Below are positions 28,083-36,921 of a stretch of 64,000 nucleotides of DNA, one piece after another. Source of the DNA: Photobacterium lutimaris (GTDB lineage Bacteria; Pseudomonadota; Gammaproteobacteria; Enterobacterales; Vibrionaceae); NCBI RefSeq assembly GCF_003025555.1, contig NZ_PYMH01000003.1:294448-358447 (forward strand). Reading direction: 5' to 3'. The position numbers were made by a program, and so were the translations under genes. Under the pieces are notes generated by a model, which was not told the DNA's origin, did no database searches, and worked only from the letters and a program-made list of their open reading frames with translations. The number at the start of each line of letters is the position of its first letter. Within the stretch, counting starts at the first letter, position 1.

Positions 28083-29153
28083 TCATTTTTTACAGTGTTT
28101 GATGGCGTTCTCTAGTAATTCAGTCGCCGTTTGGTGGCACTCTGGCAGCTCGATATCCGTCTTGTTAACGGGGGTGACACGTTGTCCCCATTTAATGACT
28201 GCAGCTCCCCAAGTCAGGCCTGCTCCGAATGCGGCCGATAAAATGGTATCACCAGCTTTTATTCGTCCTTGTTCAACGGCTTCGCATAGTGCGATAGGCA
28301 CAGTGGCCGCCGATGTATTGCCGTACTTGTGGATATTTATAAAGGCTTTGTCCTGTGGGATACCCGCATGGTCGCACAGCGCTTCAATTATGCGTTGGTT
28401 TGCTTGGTGGGGAATGACAACATCAATATCGTCTTGGGTTAAATTAGCTCGCTGTAATACGGTATTCGCAGCGGTACCCATACCACGCACCGCGCGGCGG
28501 AAGATTTCTCTGCCTACAAAATTAAAGGCAAAATGCCCAGCGTCAGGGTTGAAACGATCCATTGCCGTACCAAATTCGGGGATGGCAAGAACATCTCTTC
28601 CTTCAGGGTCACACCCTAATTGTGCATCAAGTAGCCCCGAATGTTGCGTTGAACGGCTTAAGACTGCAGCACCAGCTCCGTCACCAAATAGTACGGCAGT
28701 GTCGCGCTGGCTCCAGTCGAGATACCATGAAAGGCGTTCAGCGCCAACAACCAGAACATGCTGATAGTTACCTGCTTGAATCATTTTGGTTGCCGTTTCC
28801 AGACCATACAGAAACCCGGTGCAGGCCGCATTCATATCAAAGGCGGCTGCTTTCGTTGCCCCCAGATCGAGCTGCACTTTAGACGCGATATTTGGCACTA
28901 GGGTGTCTGGCGAGCAAGTTGCAATAATGATTAGATCCAACTCAGATGCATCGACCCCAGCAGCTGCAAGTGCCCGAGCTCCAGCAACACGAGCCAGATC
29001 TGAGGTATTCACATGGCTAATTCGTCTGGACTCGATACCTGTACGAGTTCGAATCCATTCATCTGACGTATCAACAAATTGACTAAGCTCATCATTACTG
29101 AGCTCCGTAGGAGGGAGGCACTTCCCCCATCCGGTAATTTCCGCATAATACAT
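28083..29153 (-). CDS. fabH2: Beta-ketoacyl-ACP synthase III, second type
   Basis: A 356-residue condensing enzyme of the FabH type that starts fatty-acid synthesis by joining acyl-CoA to malonyl-ACP. The catalytic triad is present: Cys111 ([10 protein letters not shown]), His249 (VIPHQANQR) and Asn279 (HKYGNTSAA). It is about 40 residues longer than standard FabH, mainly at the C-terminus, and lies outside any fab cluster, as expected for the second FabH known in Vibrio. A distinct acyl-primer preference is plausible but unproven. ATG 29153 matches the family N-terminus ([14 protein letters not shown]). Confidence 0.87.
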   Translation of the reverse strand: MYYAEITGWGKCLPPTELSNDELSQFVDTSDEWIRTRTGIESRRISHVNTSDLARVAGARALAAAGVDASELDLIIIATCSPDTLVPNIASKVQLDLGATKAAAFDMNAACTGFLYGLETATKMIQAGNYQHVLVVGAERLSWYLDWSQRDTAVLFGDGAGAAVLSRSTQHSGLLDAQLGCDPEGRDVLAIPEFGTAMDRFNPDAGHFAFNFVGREIFRRAVRGMGTAANTVLQRANLTQDDIDVVIPHQANQRIIEALCDHAGIPQDKAFINIHKYGNTSAATVPIALCEAVEQGRIKAGDTILSAAFGAGLTWGAAVIKWGQRVTPVNKTDIELPECHQTATELLENAIKHCKK

Positions 29154-29280
29154 AGCGTCACTCGTAATTATTATTCGACTAAACCAAAGTAAACCATAAC
29201 TGACTGTTAACACAAGGCTTAGGGTTTGTTTACATGAAGATATTGTAGTTATGTGCACTATGAGTATTTGGTAAACTGTG

Positions 29281-29316
29281 TATACCTAAGTAAGGTCTTG
29301 AAGTTGCTTGGGTATA
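29281..29316. repeat. Imperfect palindromic repeat, TATACCCAAG family
   Basis: TATACCTAAGTAAGGTCTTG is followed by an inverted arm reading AAGTTGCTTGGGTATA. It lies just upstream of the oxidoreductase gene and resembles the element at 7712-7763. Confidence 0.65.
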
Positions 29317-29343
29317 TAATCAATAACCACAAGGAAATAGCCA

Positions 29344-30327
29344 ATGATTCGTTTGGGTGTAATCGGTACAAACTGGATCACCGATCGCTTTATTAACGCA
29401 GCATTATCAACCGGCCATTACCAACTAACGGCGGTTTATTCTCGAACACTGGAAAAAGCGTCGGACTTTGCAAGCAAGTATGAGCCAGTAAAATGTTATG
29501 ACTCGTTAGACGAACTGGCAAACAGTGATGTCATTGATGCGGTATACATTGCCAGCCCTAATTCATTACATGCATCGCAGGCAAAAGTTTTTATCAAAGC
29601 CGGTAAGCATGTCATTGGTGAAAAGCCGTTAGCCTCCAATATTACTGACGTTCAAGAGTTGGTCGAGCTTGCGGCAGAGCATCAGGTATTGTTATTCGAA
29701 GCGATGAAAGCAATCTATGTACCTAATTTTGAGGTCATTAAAAAAGCACTGCCTAAGCTGGGGCGTTTACGTAAAGTCTATTTTTCTTATTGCCAATATT
29801 CCTCTCGATATCAGAAATATTTAGATGGCGAGAACCCAAACACATTTAATCCGGTCTTTTCAAACGGCTCTTTAATGGATATTGGTGTATATCCTCTCAG
29901 TAGTGCTATTAGCTTGTTTGGCGAGCCGAACAGCATGACAGCGCAGGGGAGCTTGTTAGATTCAGGCGTAGATGCTCACGGTACATTGGTACTGCACTAC
30001 CCGGAATTTGATGCCACTATAGCTCATTCAAAAGTCAGTGATGGTTTCATTGCTAGCGAGATCCAAGGTGAGCAGGGCACGCTACTGATTGATTTTATTT
30101 CAGAGTGCCATAGTGTGAAGTTATGTCGTCGAGATGAACCCGTGGTTGATTTAACCGTAGAGCAAGATGAAAATGCAATGCGCTATGAAGCTGAAGAATT
30201 TGCTCGATTGTATAGCGAGGGTAGCGTTAGCCATGAAGGGCTTATTCGCACTCAGATAGTCAGTGCGATTACTACGCAAGCCCGAGCTATTTTAGGGGTG
30301 CGTTTTCCGGCAGATGAGCAGTCATAA
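29344..30327 (+). CDS. Gfo/Idh/MocA family oxidoreductase
   Basis: A 327-residue NAD(P)-dependent oxidoreductase. The Rossmann start is RLGVIGTNWITDRF, and the conserved catalytic-type lysine lies in GEKPLASN. A family-typical C-terminal beta domain contains NGSLMDIGVYPLS. Substrates of this family are usually sugars or inositol derivatives; the specific one cannot be told here. It has its own terminator and no co-directional partner. The RBS is AAGGAAA eight bases before ATG 29344. Confidence 0.87.
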   Translation: MIRLGVIGTNWITDRFINAALSTGHYQLTAVYSRTLEKASDFASKYEPVKCYDSLDELANSDVIDAVYIASPNSLHASQAKVFIKAGKHVIGEKPLASNITDVQELVELAAEHQVLLFEAMKAIYVPNFEVIKKALPKLGRLRKVYFSYCQYSSRYQKYLDGENPNTFNPVFSNGSLMDIGVYPLSSAISLFGEPNSMTAQGSLLDSGVDAHGTLVLHYPEFDATIAHSKVSDGFIASEIQGEQGTLLIDFISECHSVKLCRRDEPVVDLTVEQDENAMRYEAEEFARLYSEGSVSHEGLIRTQIVSAITTQARAILGVRFPADEQS

Positions 30328-30388
30328 TCATCGACTTAAATTATTTATCCAGATTAGTATAAGTTTTCTTCTCAATTGAGTAAGAATG

Positions 30389-30420
30389 AAAAAGGGTGGT
30401 CATAGGACCACCCTTTTTTA
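30389..30420. terminator. Bidirectional terminator
   Basis: AAAGGGTGGTC and GACCACCCTTT form an 11-bp stem with a 4-base loop, with A and T tracts on either side, between two converging genes. Confidence 0.88.
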
Positions 30421-30431
30421 TTTAAGTTTGA

Positions 30432-31802
30432 TTACCAGAACAGGTAGGCAAGGGCAGAAAGTACCCCGATGCAAAGCACGTTCAAATATATACCGACCTT
30501 CATCATGTCGGACTGTTTGATGTGTCCAGAACCAAACACAATGGCATTCGGGGGCGTCGCAACAGGTAGCATGAATGCACAAGAAGCAGCAACGGCAATT
30601 AAGGCAGATAGAATAACCGGTGAAACGCCTAGCGCCTCGGCGACAGTTGCAAACACTGGTACCAATAGCGCTGCACTTGCGGTGTTACTGGCGAACTCGG
30701 TGAGGAAGACCACGAAGCCAGCAATGACCAAGATAGTGAAGAATAGGCCTGCTTGCTCTAGGAAACCACTCAGGCTGTGCGCTAGGAAGACACTGGTGCC
30801 AGTGGCTTTTAGGATATTACTCAGGCAAATACCACCACCAAACAGAAGTAATACACCCCAGTCCGTTGATTTTTCGATGTCTTTCCACTGTACCACGCGA
30901 GATACACCAAGCATAACGATGGCGGAGAGAGCGACTAGCGTATCAAAGCTTTTGAGCCCACCAAGCATACCGTTGATTGGCTTGCTTAAAATCCACAGCG
31001 TAACAGTGATAGCGAAAATGACCAATGTCGCGAGTTTGCTGTTGTTCCATTCAACAGGTTTGTGGTCAAGCTCAAAGGTGTGGTTAAGGTTTGGCTTTAG
31101 CATAAAGTAAAGCAGAGCAACTGTTATCGGTAGCAATACAATGGATGCTGGAAGGCCAAATGCCATCCACTCAGTAAAACTCAGCCCCACTTCTGCTGCC
31201 GCGATAGCGTTAGGTGGGCTACCGACTACCGTCGCTATACCACCGATACTCGCACAGTAGGCGATACCAAGCAGTACGAAAACATAAGTGCTGCGTTCGC
31301 TCTTGGCATTAACTTTATTTAATACACCCAGTACCAATGGAAGCATCATCGCTGTTGTTGCCGTGTTACTGATCCACATGGATAGTACCGCTGAAACGCC
31401 AAAGAGCATGAAGACAGCGACTGACATGCGTCCTTGTGCAATCATCAATACTTTATCTGCAATTGCTTTGTCTAGTTCTTGTTTGTGTAGTGCTGCTGCA
31501 AGAGCAAATCCCCCTAGAAAGAGGAAGATGATCGGGTTGGCGAAATTACTTAGCGCTGCTGGTGTAGGAAAGATATCGAAGCCGACAGCAAGGATAGGGA
31601 CCAAGATAGCGGTAATACTAACGTGGACAGCTTCAGTCAGCCAAAGTACCGCAACAAAAGCAAGAATACTAAGACCAACGACCACGTCTTTTTCAAAAGG
31701 TAGGGTGTTAAAAAGTAGGGTAAAGAGGGCTATGTCTGCCAGAAGAATAATACTGTTCCGGTCAAACAGCCACTTGCGTAGTGTCATCGTCAAGGCTGTC
31801 AT
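30432..31802 (-). CDS. DASS-family sodium/dicarboxylate symporter (VcINDY-like)
   Basis: A 456-residue inner-membrane carrier of the divalent anion:sodium symporter family, closely resembling VcINDY of Vibrio cholerae. Both SNT substrate/sodium motifs are intact: [12 protein letters not shown] near residue 144 and [12 protein letters not shown] in the second half. Eleven or so hydrophobic segments are evident. It should import succinate, malate or fumarate with sodium. ATG 31802 is preceded by AAGGAAAC at good spacing. It complements the DcuC-type carrier at 11337-12701. Confidence 0.9.
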   Translation of the reverse strand: MTALTMTLRKWLFDRNSIILLADIALFTLLFNTLPFEKDVVVGLSILAFVAVLWLTEAVHVSITAILVPILAVGFDIFPTPAALSNFANPIIFLFLGGFALAAALHKQELDKAIADKVLMIAQGRMSVAVFMLFGVSAVLSMWISNTATTAMMLPLVLGVLNKVNAKSERSTYVFVLLGIAYCASIGGIATVVGSPPNAIAAAEVGLSFTEWMAFGLPASIVLLPITVALLYFMLKPNLNHTFELDHKPVEWNNSKLATLVIFAITVTLWILSKPINGMLGGLKSFDTLVALSAIVMLGVSRVVQWKDIEKSTDWGVLLLFGGGICLSNILKATGTSVFLAHSLSGFLEQAGLFFTILVIAGFVVFLTEFASNTASAALLVPVFATVAEALGVSPVILSALIAVAASCAFMLPVATPPNAIVFGSGHIKQSDMMKVGIYLNVLCIGVLSALAYLFW

Positions 31803-32169
31803 CGTTGTTTCCTTTCATCTGATTATAGTTATTTAGTGCAATCTTTTGCATTAAGTTGACTCGAGATGAATGTTAACAGTTGTTTTTGGTTTGTTAATAG
31901 AGGTGTGTCTATTTGTTGGTCGCTTGGCGTTTGGATTGACTGAAGTGTGAGGCTATAAAGTGGGAATGTGTATAAAATCACCCATTTTATAATGAGGATC
32001 AGCCAGTATATTACGATAGTGGCGCGGAACTGAGCGAAAGTTGCTGCAGTCTGTGATATCGCTCTAAATGACAAGTCGTGGCACTCTATGCCTATTTTCC
32101 CGTTCCTATGCTAGATGTATCATATTCCAACGCAATATGAAGGATAATTGTTTAATTTTGGCAGGTAAT
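31803..32169. other. Intergenic region upstream of the DASS carrier
   Basis: About 370 bases between the divergent carrier and a possible small gene. I see no RNA gene, hairpin or named operator. It should hold the carrier promoter. Confidence 0.4.
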
Positions 32170-32316
32170 ATGAAACAGCAAGGGATTCAAAAGCGCATTA
32201 GGCAGGATGCCCAGTTGCATGTGCGCAATGTAAGGGCAAAGTTTATTAAGTCGTTTGATAATACGCCAAAGGGCAGTCAGTCTCAGCCTGCCCCTAAGCC
32301 ATCGATTACCAAATAA
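32170..32316 (+). CDS. Possible small basic protein, 48 residues
   Basis: ATG 32170 with CAGG a few bases upstream opens a 48-codon frame ending at TAA 32316. The product is strongly basic (KQQGIQKRIRQDAQ, then RNVRAKF) with a Pro-rich end and no membrane segment. I do not recognise it. It could be a real small protein or chance. It converges on sanA with 22 bases between the stops. Confidence 0.35.
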   Translation: MKQQGIQKRIRQDAQLHVRNVRAKFIKSFDNTPKGSQSQPAPKPSITK

Positions 32317-32338
32317 TTGCATTAGTCTCTGATTACGC

Positions 32339-33016
32339 TTATTTCGGAAGGTAAGGGCCTTCAAACTCAAGGACTTCTTTTTCTATCGGCTCTTTAGGGC
32401 CAGAAAACTTGGGTTGCATATCTAGAATATAGACATCGATAATCGCCTTGATTCTAGCAAGAACTTCTCGTGTGCGGATTTTTAATCCGGCCATGCCCTT
32501 GGGCTCAGGAACGGCAAGGCAAATTGCATCGATTTCATTGCGATCTGCGATAAACAGCGCTCGTTCACAGTGAAAGCGCTGGGTAATAATGACAAAATGG
32601 TTAGCATCGAAAACACTTTTTGCCCTGACTACTGAATCTAAAGTCCGGAACCCGGCATAATCCAGTACGATGTCTTGGTCAGGTATACCGGCTTTAAGCA
32701 AATCGCGCTTCATGGTCCACGGTTCGTTGTATGAACGATGGGCGTTATCACCACTGAGCAGCAAAATATTGATTTTCCCTTCTTTATATAATTGCTTAGC
32801 GGCATCTATTCGATACTGGTAATAAGGGTTGAGTGATTTAGCGATATACTTGCTGGTACCTAGCACTAGGCCAACAGAGCGGGAAGGGGTCGTTTGGGTG
32901 TTATCAAAGATACGTGGCGAAGCTTGATCGGAGAACCAACGATCGATCAACAAAATGCACGAAATGATCAGAATGCAGCCGATGGCAGAAAAACGTAAAA
33001 CATTCAATAGCTTCAT
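32339..33016 (-). CDS. sanA: SanA/YdcF-type membrane protein (DUF218)
   Basis: A 225-residue protein with one N-terminal membrane helix (about 8-25) and a periplasmic DUF218 domain. Family motifs are LVLGTSKY at the first strand, LLLSGDNAHRSYNEPW, and VIITQRFHCERALFIA. E. coli SanA affects envelope permeability (vancomycin sensitivity at high temperature); the biochemical activity is unknown. Length and layout match SanA (about 239 residues). ATG 33016 is the only reasonable start. Confidence 0.87.
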   Translation of the reverse strand: MKLLNVLRFSAIGCILIISCILLIDRWFSDQASPRIFDNTQTTPSRSVGLVLGTSKYIAKSLNPYYQYRIDAAKQLYKEGKINILLLSGDNAHRSYNEPWTMKRDLLKAGIPDQDIVLDYAGFRTLDSVVRAKSVFDANHFVIITQRFHCERALFIADRNEIDAICLAVPEPKGMAGLKIRTREVLARIKAIIDVYILDMQPKFSGPKEPIEKEVLEFEGPYLPK

Positions 33017-33348
33017 AGCATTTTGGATTGTTGACTGACTGATAATAGAGCCAGAGGTAGAGTATGCAGCTGGCTAACGAAAAAAAGCATGTGCTTGTTA
33101 TATCCCTTGTATTGCTAAGAGTGCTGAAAACAATGTAATGATACGCCTAATCGTTGAAGATACCTCGGCTTGACATAAAAAATCAACGTACGAGTATTTT
33201 ACTTGGCTCTGGTATAAATACCATAAACAGTAGGCTGGGGTAGTTTAACCTAATTCATTGAATATGTTGTGTTAAATCAGCGTAGAATAGACCCTTCATG
33301 AAGAAGTTGTGTTGACAGTGCTGCGGCTATGGGCAGGATAAAGCTTTT
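33017..33348. other. Intergenic region between sanA and tRNA-Pro
   Basis: About 330 bases that should contain the sanA promoter and the 3' flank of the tRNA. I see no gene, strong hairpin or repeat. Confidence 0.4.
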
Positions 33349-33425
33349 TGGTCGGACATACTGGATTTGAACCAGCGACCCCTACTCCCCCAGAGTAGTG
33401 CGCTACCAAACTGCGCTAATGTCCG
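33349..33425 (-). tRNA. tRNA-Pro (anticodon GGG)
   Basis: On the minus strand a 77-base cloverleaf is complete with encoded CCA. The acceptor stem is CGGACAT/ATGTCCG, the D arm has GCGC pairs, and the anticodon stem CTACT/AGTAG holds the loop CTGGGGG, giving anticodon GGG after U33. The T loop is TTCAAAT. It reads CCC and CCU proline codons, like E. coli proL. It stands alone, without neighbouring tRNA genes. Confidence 0.95.
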
Positions 33426-34169
33426 CCAAAAGGCTTTATATTCATTGTGTTAGCTATTAACAGTGTGAATTTTACAGTACGATGGCCATAAAGCAATAGG
33501 GCAAATGTTTGAAAATAATACCTGCCTCTCATTATTACTTTTAAATTTACCGATACCTCAATGATTTTGGTTCCTGGAATCAGAGCATCATCCATGGGTT
33601 TAGTTCAAGGGAAATCGCGAAATGGCAAGTAAGCCTCTTTCGAGGTTATTTGAAACGGTTATGGACGTAATGGCGGGAACCTGAAGGTGGGGAGGACTGA
33701 TGGGTACTCGCGACCATCCAAGTATTCTCGCTGAGCCCATCGCCTGGATGTTTGCTTGGGTATATATTGTTTAGCGAGAGCTATTTGGATGTAGAAATGG
33801 ATAAATATAAAAAAGGCCTATGTGGATTAATTTGCTAAAGTGTTCTCCCTAGTCCACACTGTCTATAAGCAGGAAAACCCTGCTGTTTGCTGAATATTTG
33901 ATAATTTCCTTAAATTTATGTTCACAAGGATCCTTACTCGAGGTATTATCATCGCATCTACCCTTTGTAGTTCCTAACGATTGCCACTCATTGCTTCTGA
34001 CAACCTATGTGCTGCATTGATTGTGGTTCAATATGAAAAGAATTTCTTGCTCTTGATGCAAGGTAAAATCATTTGAATGTTATTTGCATATCATCACTAA
34101 ACAGCTTGAATGACCCAATTATTAAACATTGGCTTTAATGTATGATATTCAATTTAAGAGGTAATATTG
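33426..34169. other. Gene-poor region upstream of tRNA-Pro
   Basis: About 740 bases with no convincing open frame. It contains the tRNA promoter (minus strand), a half site CTTGGGTATATA near 33755-33766, and AAGAGGTAA just before the next gene. GGA-containing segments around 33600-33700 are not regular enough for me to call a CsrB-type RNA. An unrecognised small RNA is possible. Confidence 0.4.
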
Positions 34170-34499
34170 ATGGATAACTTTGCAGCTGCTGAAAAAGCGT
34201 TATCAGCAATGCTTAATAGCGTTGAAGCTAAAACTGTAAAAGTTGATACAAAAACAGGTGTTATAACAAAAGAAGAGCGTGTTGACTACCGCCAGGTACT
34301 TATCGATTTTGCAGATGAAGTCCCAGGTCGTCAAAAGGCTGTGATTAAACGTATGCCGTTGCACAAAATTAACAACCTTATTGCTGTTCTCCATGAGTTT
34401 AAAGAAGAAGCCCGTCAAGTTCGAATGATGGAGATTCTAGCTCTTATGGAAAAAGACGGCGTTGAACCTGACGAGCTCGTTGGGAAAGTCGAAGAATAA
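34170..34499 (+). CDS. Orphan small protein with H-NS-like C-terminal motif
   Basis: A 109-residue, mostly helical protein of no family I can name. The last part, after a long helix rich in Glu, Arg and Met, reads EILALMEKDGVEPDELVGK. This resembles the segment of H-NS proteins that follows the dimerisation helices (LxADGIxPxEL). There is no H-NS DNA-binding domain after it; the protein ends within a few residues. It could be an H-NS-binding antagonist, or the similarity may be chance. ATG 34170 follows AAGAGGTAA at good spacing. It is flanked by unusually long intergenic DNA near a tRNA. Confidence 0.6.
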   Translation: MDNFAAAEKALSAMLNSVEAKTVKVDTKTGVITKEERVDYRQVLIDFADEVPGRQKAVIKRMPLHKINNLIAVLHEFKEEARQVRMMEILALMEKDGVEPDELVGKVEE

Positions 34500-34830
34500 A
34501 ACCGCTTTTCAAACTTGTTAATTGTCGATATTAGCCTGCGTGTAATTTGCATGTTATAGGGCTGGTACAGTAATGCTCCGAACATAGCAATGTTTCGGAT
34601 ATCCTCACTCTACCACACTTAGGGTGAGCTCAGTATACCTCTTTAATGTGCCAATCGCTGGGTTGGCACATTCTTTATGTCATATATCCACAGTACCCAC
34701 CTGCCTTTATTATTGTAAATAATACCACATACCCGTATCTAATATTATGCACAACAAAGTGTATTAGGGCTATTGCGAACCTGATAGTATGCTTATGTAG
34801 AAATGGACGAAAAGATAAAAAGGTTAAATA
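34500..34830. other. Intergenic region with a weak terminator
   Basis: About 330 AT-rich bases. TGTGCCAA and TTGGCACA (34647-34670) form an 8-bp stem followed by TTCTTTAT, a likely terminator for the small gene. A second bulged hairpin (CCGAACAT/ATGTTTCGG) lies near 34577-34599. The promoter of the ABC operon should be at the right end. Confidence 0.5.
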
Positions 34831-35685
34831 GTGGATACGTTGGTAAATGCATATCAGCTTGGTAAAAGCTATGGTAAATTCCGCGCGCTGATGGGGATTA
34901 ATTTTTCAATTTCCCCGGGGCAGGTGCTAGGCATCCTAGGGCATAATGGTGCTGGAAAGTCATCGCTTATAAAATGTTTGCTGGGCGCACATGAATATGA
35001 CGGTACATTAAATGTTTTTGGTCTTGAACCAAGAAAAGAGCGGGTAAAGATTGTTCGTGACTTAGCATACCTTTCTGACGTCGCCGTGCTTCCGGAATGG
35101 ATGACAGTAAAACAAATCGTAAAATACAGTGCAGGCGTCCATCCTAACTTTGATCTTGAGCGCGCAAAAAAATATTTAGCACAAACTGATATTCAGCTAT
35201 CAACCAAAATTGGCCGCCTTTCGAAAGGTATGAAGGTGCAGTTGCATTTAGCGTTAGTCATGTCTGCTGATGTCCGTTTGCTCATTTTGGATGAGCCAAC
35301 GCTTGGTTTGGACTTGATGTTCAGGGAGCGTTTCTACAACCAGTTGGTTGATTGGCTCAAGCAAGGTGAGCGTTCGATGATTATTGCGAGTCATGAGGTT
35401 GATGAGGTCTCACACCTGTTAACTGATTTGCTAATCCTTAAGAAAGGTAAAGCGGTTATGCATGGTGCTGTTGACGAGCTCAAAGGCCGTTTTCATAAGG
35501 TGACTGTGAACGAAGAAAACAAGCGACAAGCCGACGCGGCAAGGCCCTTATATATACAGCAGGGTGTAAAAGGCTCGATATATATTTATGAAAATGTAAA
35601 AGGTGAAAAGCTGTCGTCGATAGGGGAAGTCAGTGAGCCTTCTTTGTCTGAAGTGTTCATTGCCTTGCAGCAGGAGGAAGTATGA
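34831..35685 (+). CDS. ABC transporter ATP-binding protein
   Basis: A 284-residue ATPase subunit of an ABC-2-type exporter. Walker A is GHNGAGKSS, the signature is LSKGMKVQL, Walker B is LLILDEPTLGLD, and the switch His is in IIASHEVDEV. The C-terminal 70 residues form a small extra domain typical of export ATPases. GTG 34831 is the start, with AAGG upstream. Its stop overlaps the ATG of the permease gene (ATGA), so the two are translationally coupled. The substrate is unknown; there is no neighbouring regulator of the GntR type often seen with such pairs. Confidence 0.92.
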   Translation: MDTLVNAYQLGKSYGKFRALMGINFSISPGQVLGILGHNGAGKSSLIKCLLGAHEYDGTLNVFGLEPRKERVKIVRDLAYLSDVAVLPEWMTVKQIVKYSAGVHPNFDLERAKKYLAQTDIQLSTKIGRLSKGMKVQLHLALVMSADVRLLILDEPTLGLDLMFRERFYNQLVDWLKQGERSMIIASHEVDEVSHLLTDLLILKKGKAVMHGAVDELKGRFHKVTVNEENKRQADAARPLYIQQGVKGSIYIYENVKGEKLSSIGEVSEPSLSEVFIALQQEEV

Positions 35686-36527
35686 AAGCTTGGTTAACAT
35701 TACTTGAAAAAGAGCTGATTGAGCATCGTATTGTGATTCGCCTACCACTGCTGTTGCTGGCTTTTGCCATTATTAATTTTGCCTTCGTAATGAAAGGGGA
35801 TAATGCTTCTTTTACTGTGCAGTCAAGTGGTCAGGGAATAATTGACTGGGGAATCGCGCAAGGAACGTTTGCTGGCTTAGTCGGCAAGCTTAATGAAGTG
35901 GTTGCCGGTATTGTTTACCTTGTTTTGTTTTTTATCTATGTACCGAAGACGTTACGTAAAGAGAAACAAGAGGGCAGCTTGCTATTTTGGCGTTCGATGC
36001 CCGTTTCAGATCATCAGGCTATCGCTGTTAAATTGGTTTTTGCGCTCGTTGTCATTCCGCTGATTGCTGCGGCCTTAATGATAGCGGCTGATTTTATAGT
36101 TTGGATAATGGCGACAGTGTGGCTACCGCAAGAAATGATGGTGAGCTGGGGGATCTCTGTGGTGAATCTCATCGGCCATTGGTTTGAATTTGTTGGTCGC
36201 TTGGCCTTGATGAGTATTGCACTTTTCCCGATTGGAGCTGGTCTTATGGCTTTGTCGCAATTAACCAGGTACCCATTGCTTGCGGCTATTCTGACGGTGA
36301 TCCTGTTTAAAATTGCCATGTTTCAGGCAACAGGGTCGAGCGAAGCTGGTGCGGTACTATCAGAAATCTATGGTTTGCCATTTTCAATTTTGACCGGCTC
36401 ATCAGCGTATGTTGTTTTTGCTGAGTTCGGTTTTATTTCACACCTAGTGATGATGTGTATTGGTGCTGCTTTGTACTTGATGTGCTGTTGGCTAAGAGGG
36501 CGCGATGATATGTTACGTATGATGTAG
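35682..36527 (+). CDS. ABC-2 type membrane permease
   Basis: A 281-residue inner-membrane protein with six or more hydrophobic segments, the partner of the upstream ATPase. The motif KTLRKEKQEGSLLFWRSMPV, between helices one and two, is typical of ABC-2 permeases and would contact the ATPase. It starts in a 4-base ATGA overlap with the ATPase gene. Probably one dimer of each subunit forms the transporter. What it exports cannot be told. Confidence 0.87.
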   Translation: MKAWLTLLEKELIEHRIVIRLPLLLLAFAIINFAFVMKGDNASFTVQSSGQGIIDWGIAQGTFAGLVGKLNEVVAGIVYLVLFFIYVPKTLRKEKQEGSLLFWRSMPVSDHQAIAVKLVFALVVIPLIAAALMIAADFIVWIMATVWLPQEMMVSWGISVVNLIGHWFEFVGRLALMSIALFPIGAGLMALSQLTRYPLLAAILTVILFKIAMFQATGSSEAGAVLSEIYGLPFSILTGSSAYVVFAEFGFISHLVMMCIGAALYLMCCWLRGRDDMLRMM

Positions 36528-36558
36528 CCGCAGGAAACCACGTATAAATAGCGCACAT

Positions 36559-36593
36559 AAAAAAACGGAGAATGTCATCATTCTCCGTTTTAG
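36559..36593. terminator. Bidirectional terminator
   Basis: AAAACGGAGAATG and CATTCTCCGTTTT form a 13-bp stem with a 4-base loop. It separates the ABC operon from the converging HTH gene. Confidence 0.9.
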
Positions 36594-36608
36594 ATTTAAG
36601 CCGATAAA

Positions 36609-36812
36609 CTAGGCCGCTACAACCGTATTTAGGTATTCAACTTCACGCTTGTATTTACGTACGTTGCGTGAAAGTGTGCCTTTTGGCACATCGAAGCGCT
36701 TCTCAGCTTCGTAGCTAGATAGGCCTTCGAAGATCACAGCCTCAACTGCAATGCGCTGATTATCAGATTTAAAAATCCGCTGTGCGATAATTCGATATTG
36801 TGAACGGTTCAT
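36609..36812 (-). CDS. Small helix-turn-helix protein, KorA/TrfB-like
   Basis: A 67-residue protein made almost entirely of a helix-turn-helix. The segment AVIFEGLSSYEAEKRF is the first helix and turn, and DVPKGTLSRNVRKYKRE is the recognition helix region. This matches the TrfB/KorA-related DNA-binding pattern better than other small HTH groups, but the call is from pattern memory. It is on the same strand as, and just downstream of, the Hsp70 cassette. Whether it regulates that cassette is unknown. Confidence 0.65.
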   Translation of the reverse strand: MNRSQYRIIAQRIFKSDNQRIAVEAVIFEGLSSYEAEKRFDVPKGTLSRNVRKYKREVEYLNTVVAA

Positions 36813-36921
36813 GTGTTGTGTACTCGCTAGGCAAAAAACATTCCCAGAGCAAATCTCTTAGGAAGAAAAATTAGTTCTCATTTATGATTGATGAGATTAC
36901 CAGCTGAACCCTAACAGAACC

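Noticed and set aside
33560..33720. CsrB-like regulatory RNA with GGA motifs
   Set aside because: GGA motifs are present but irregular, not in repeated hairpin loops, and no clear terminator follows.
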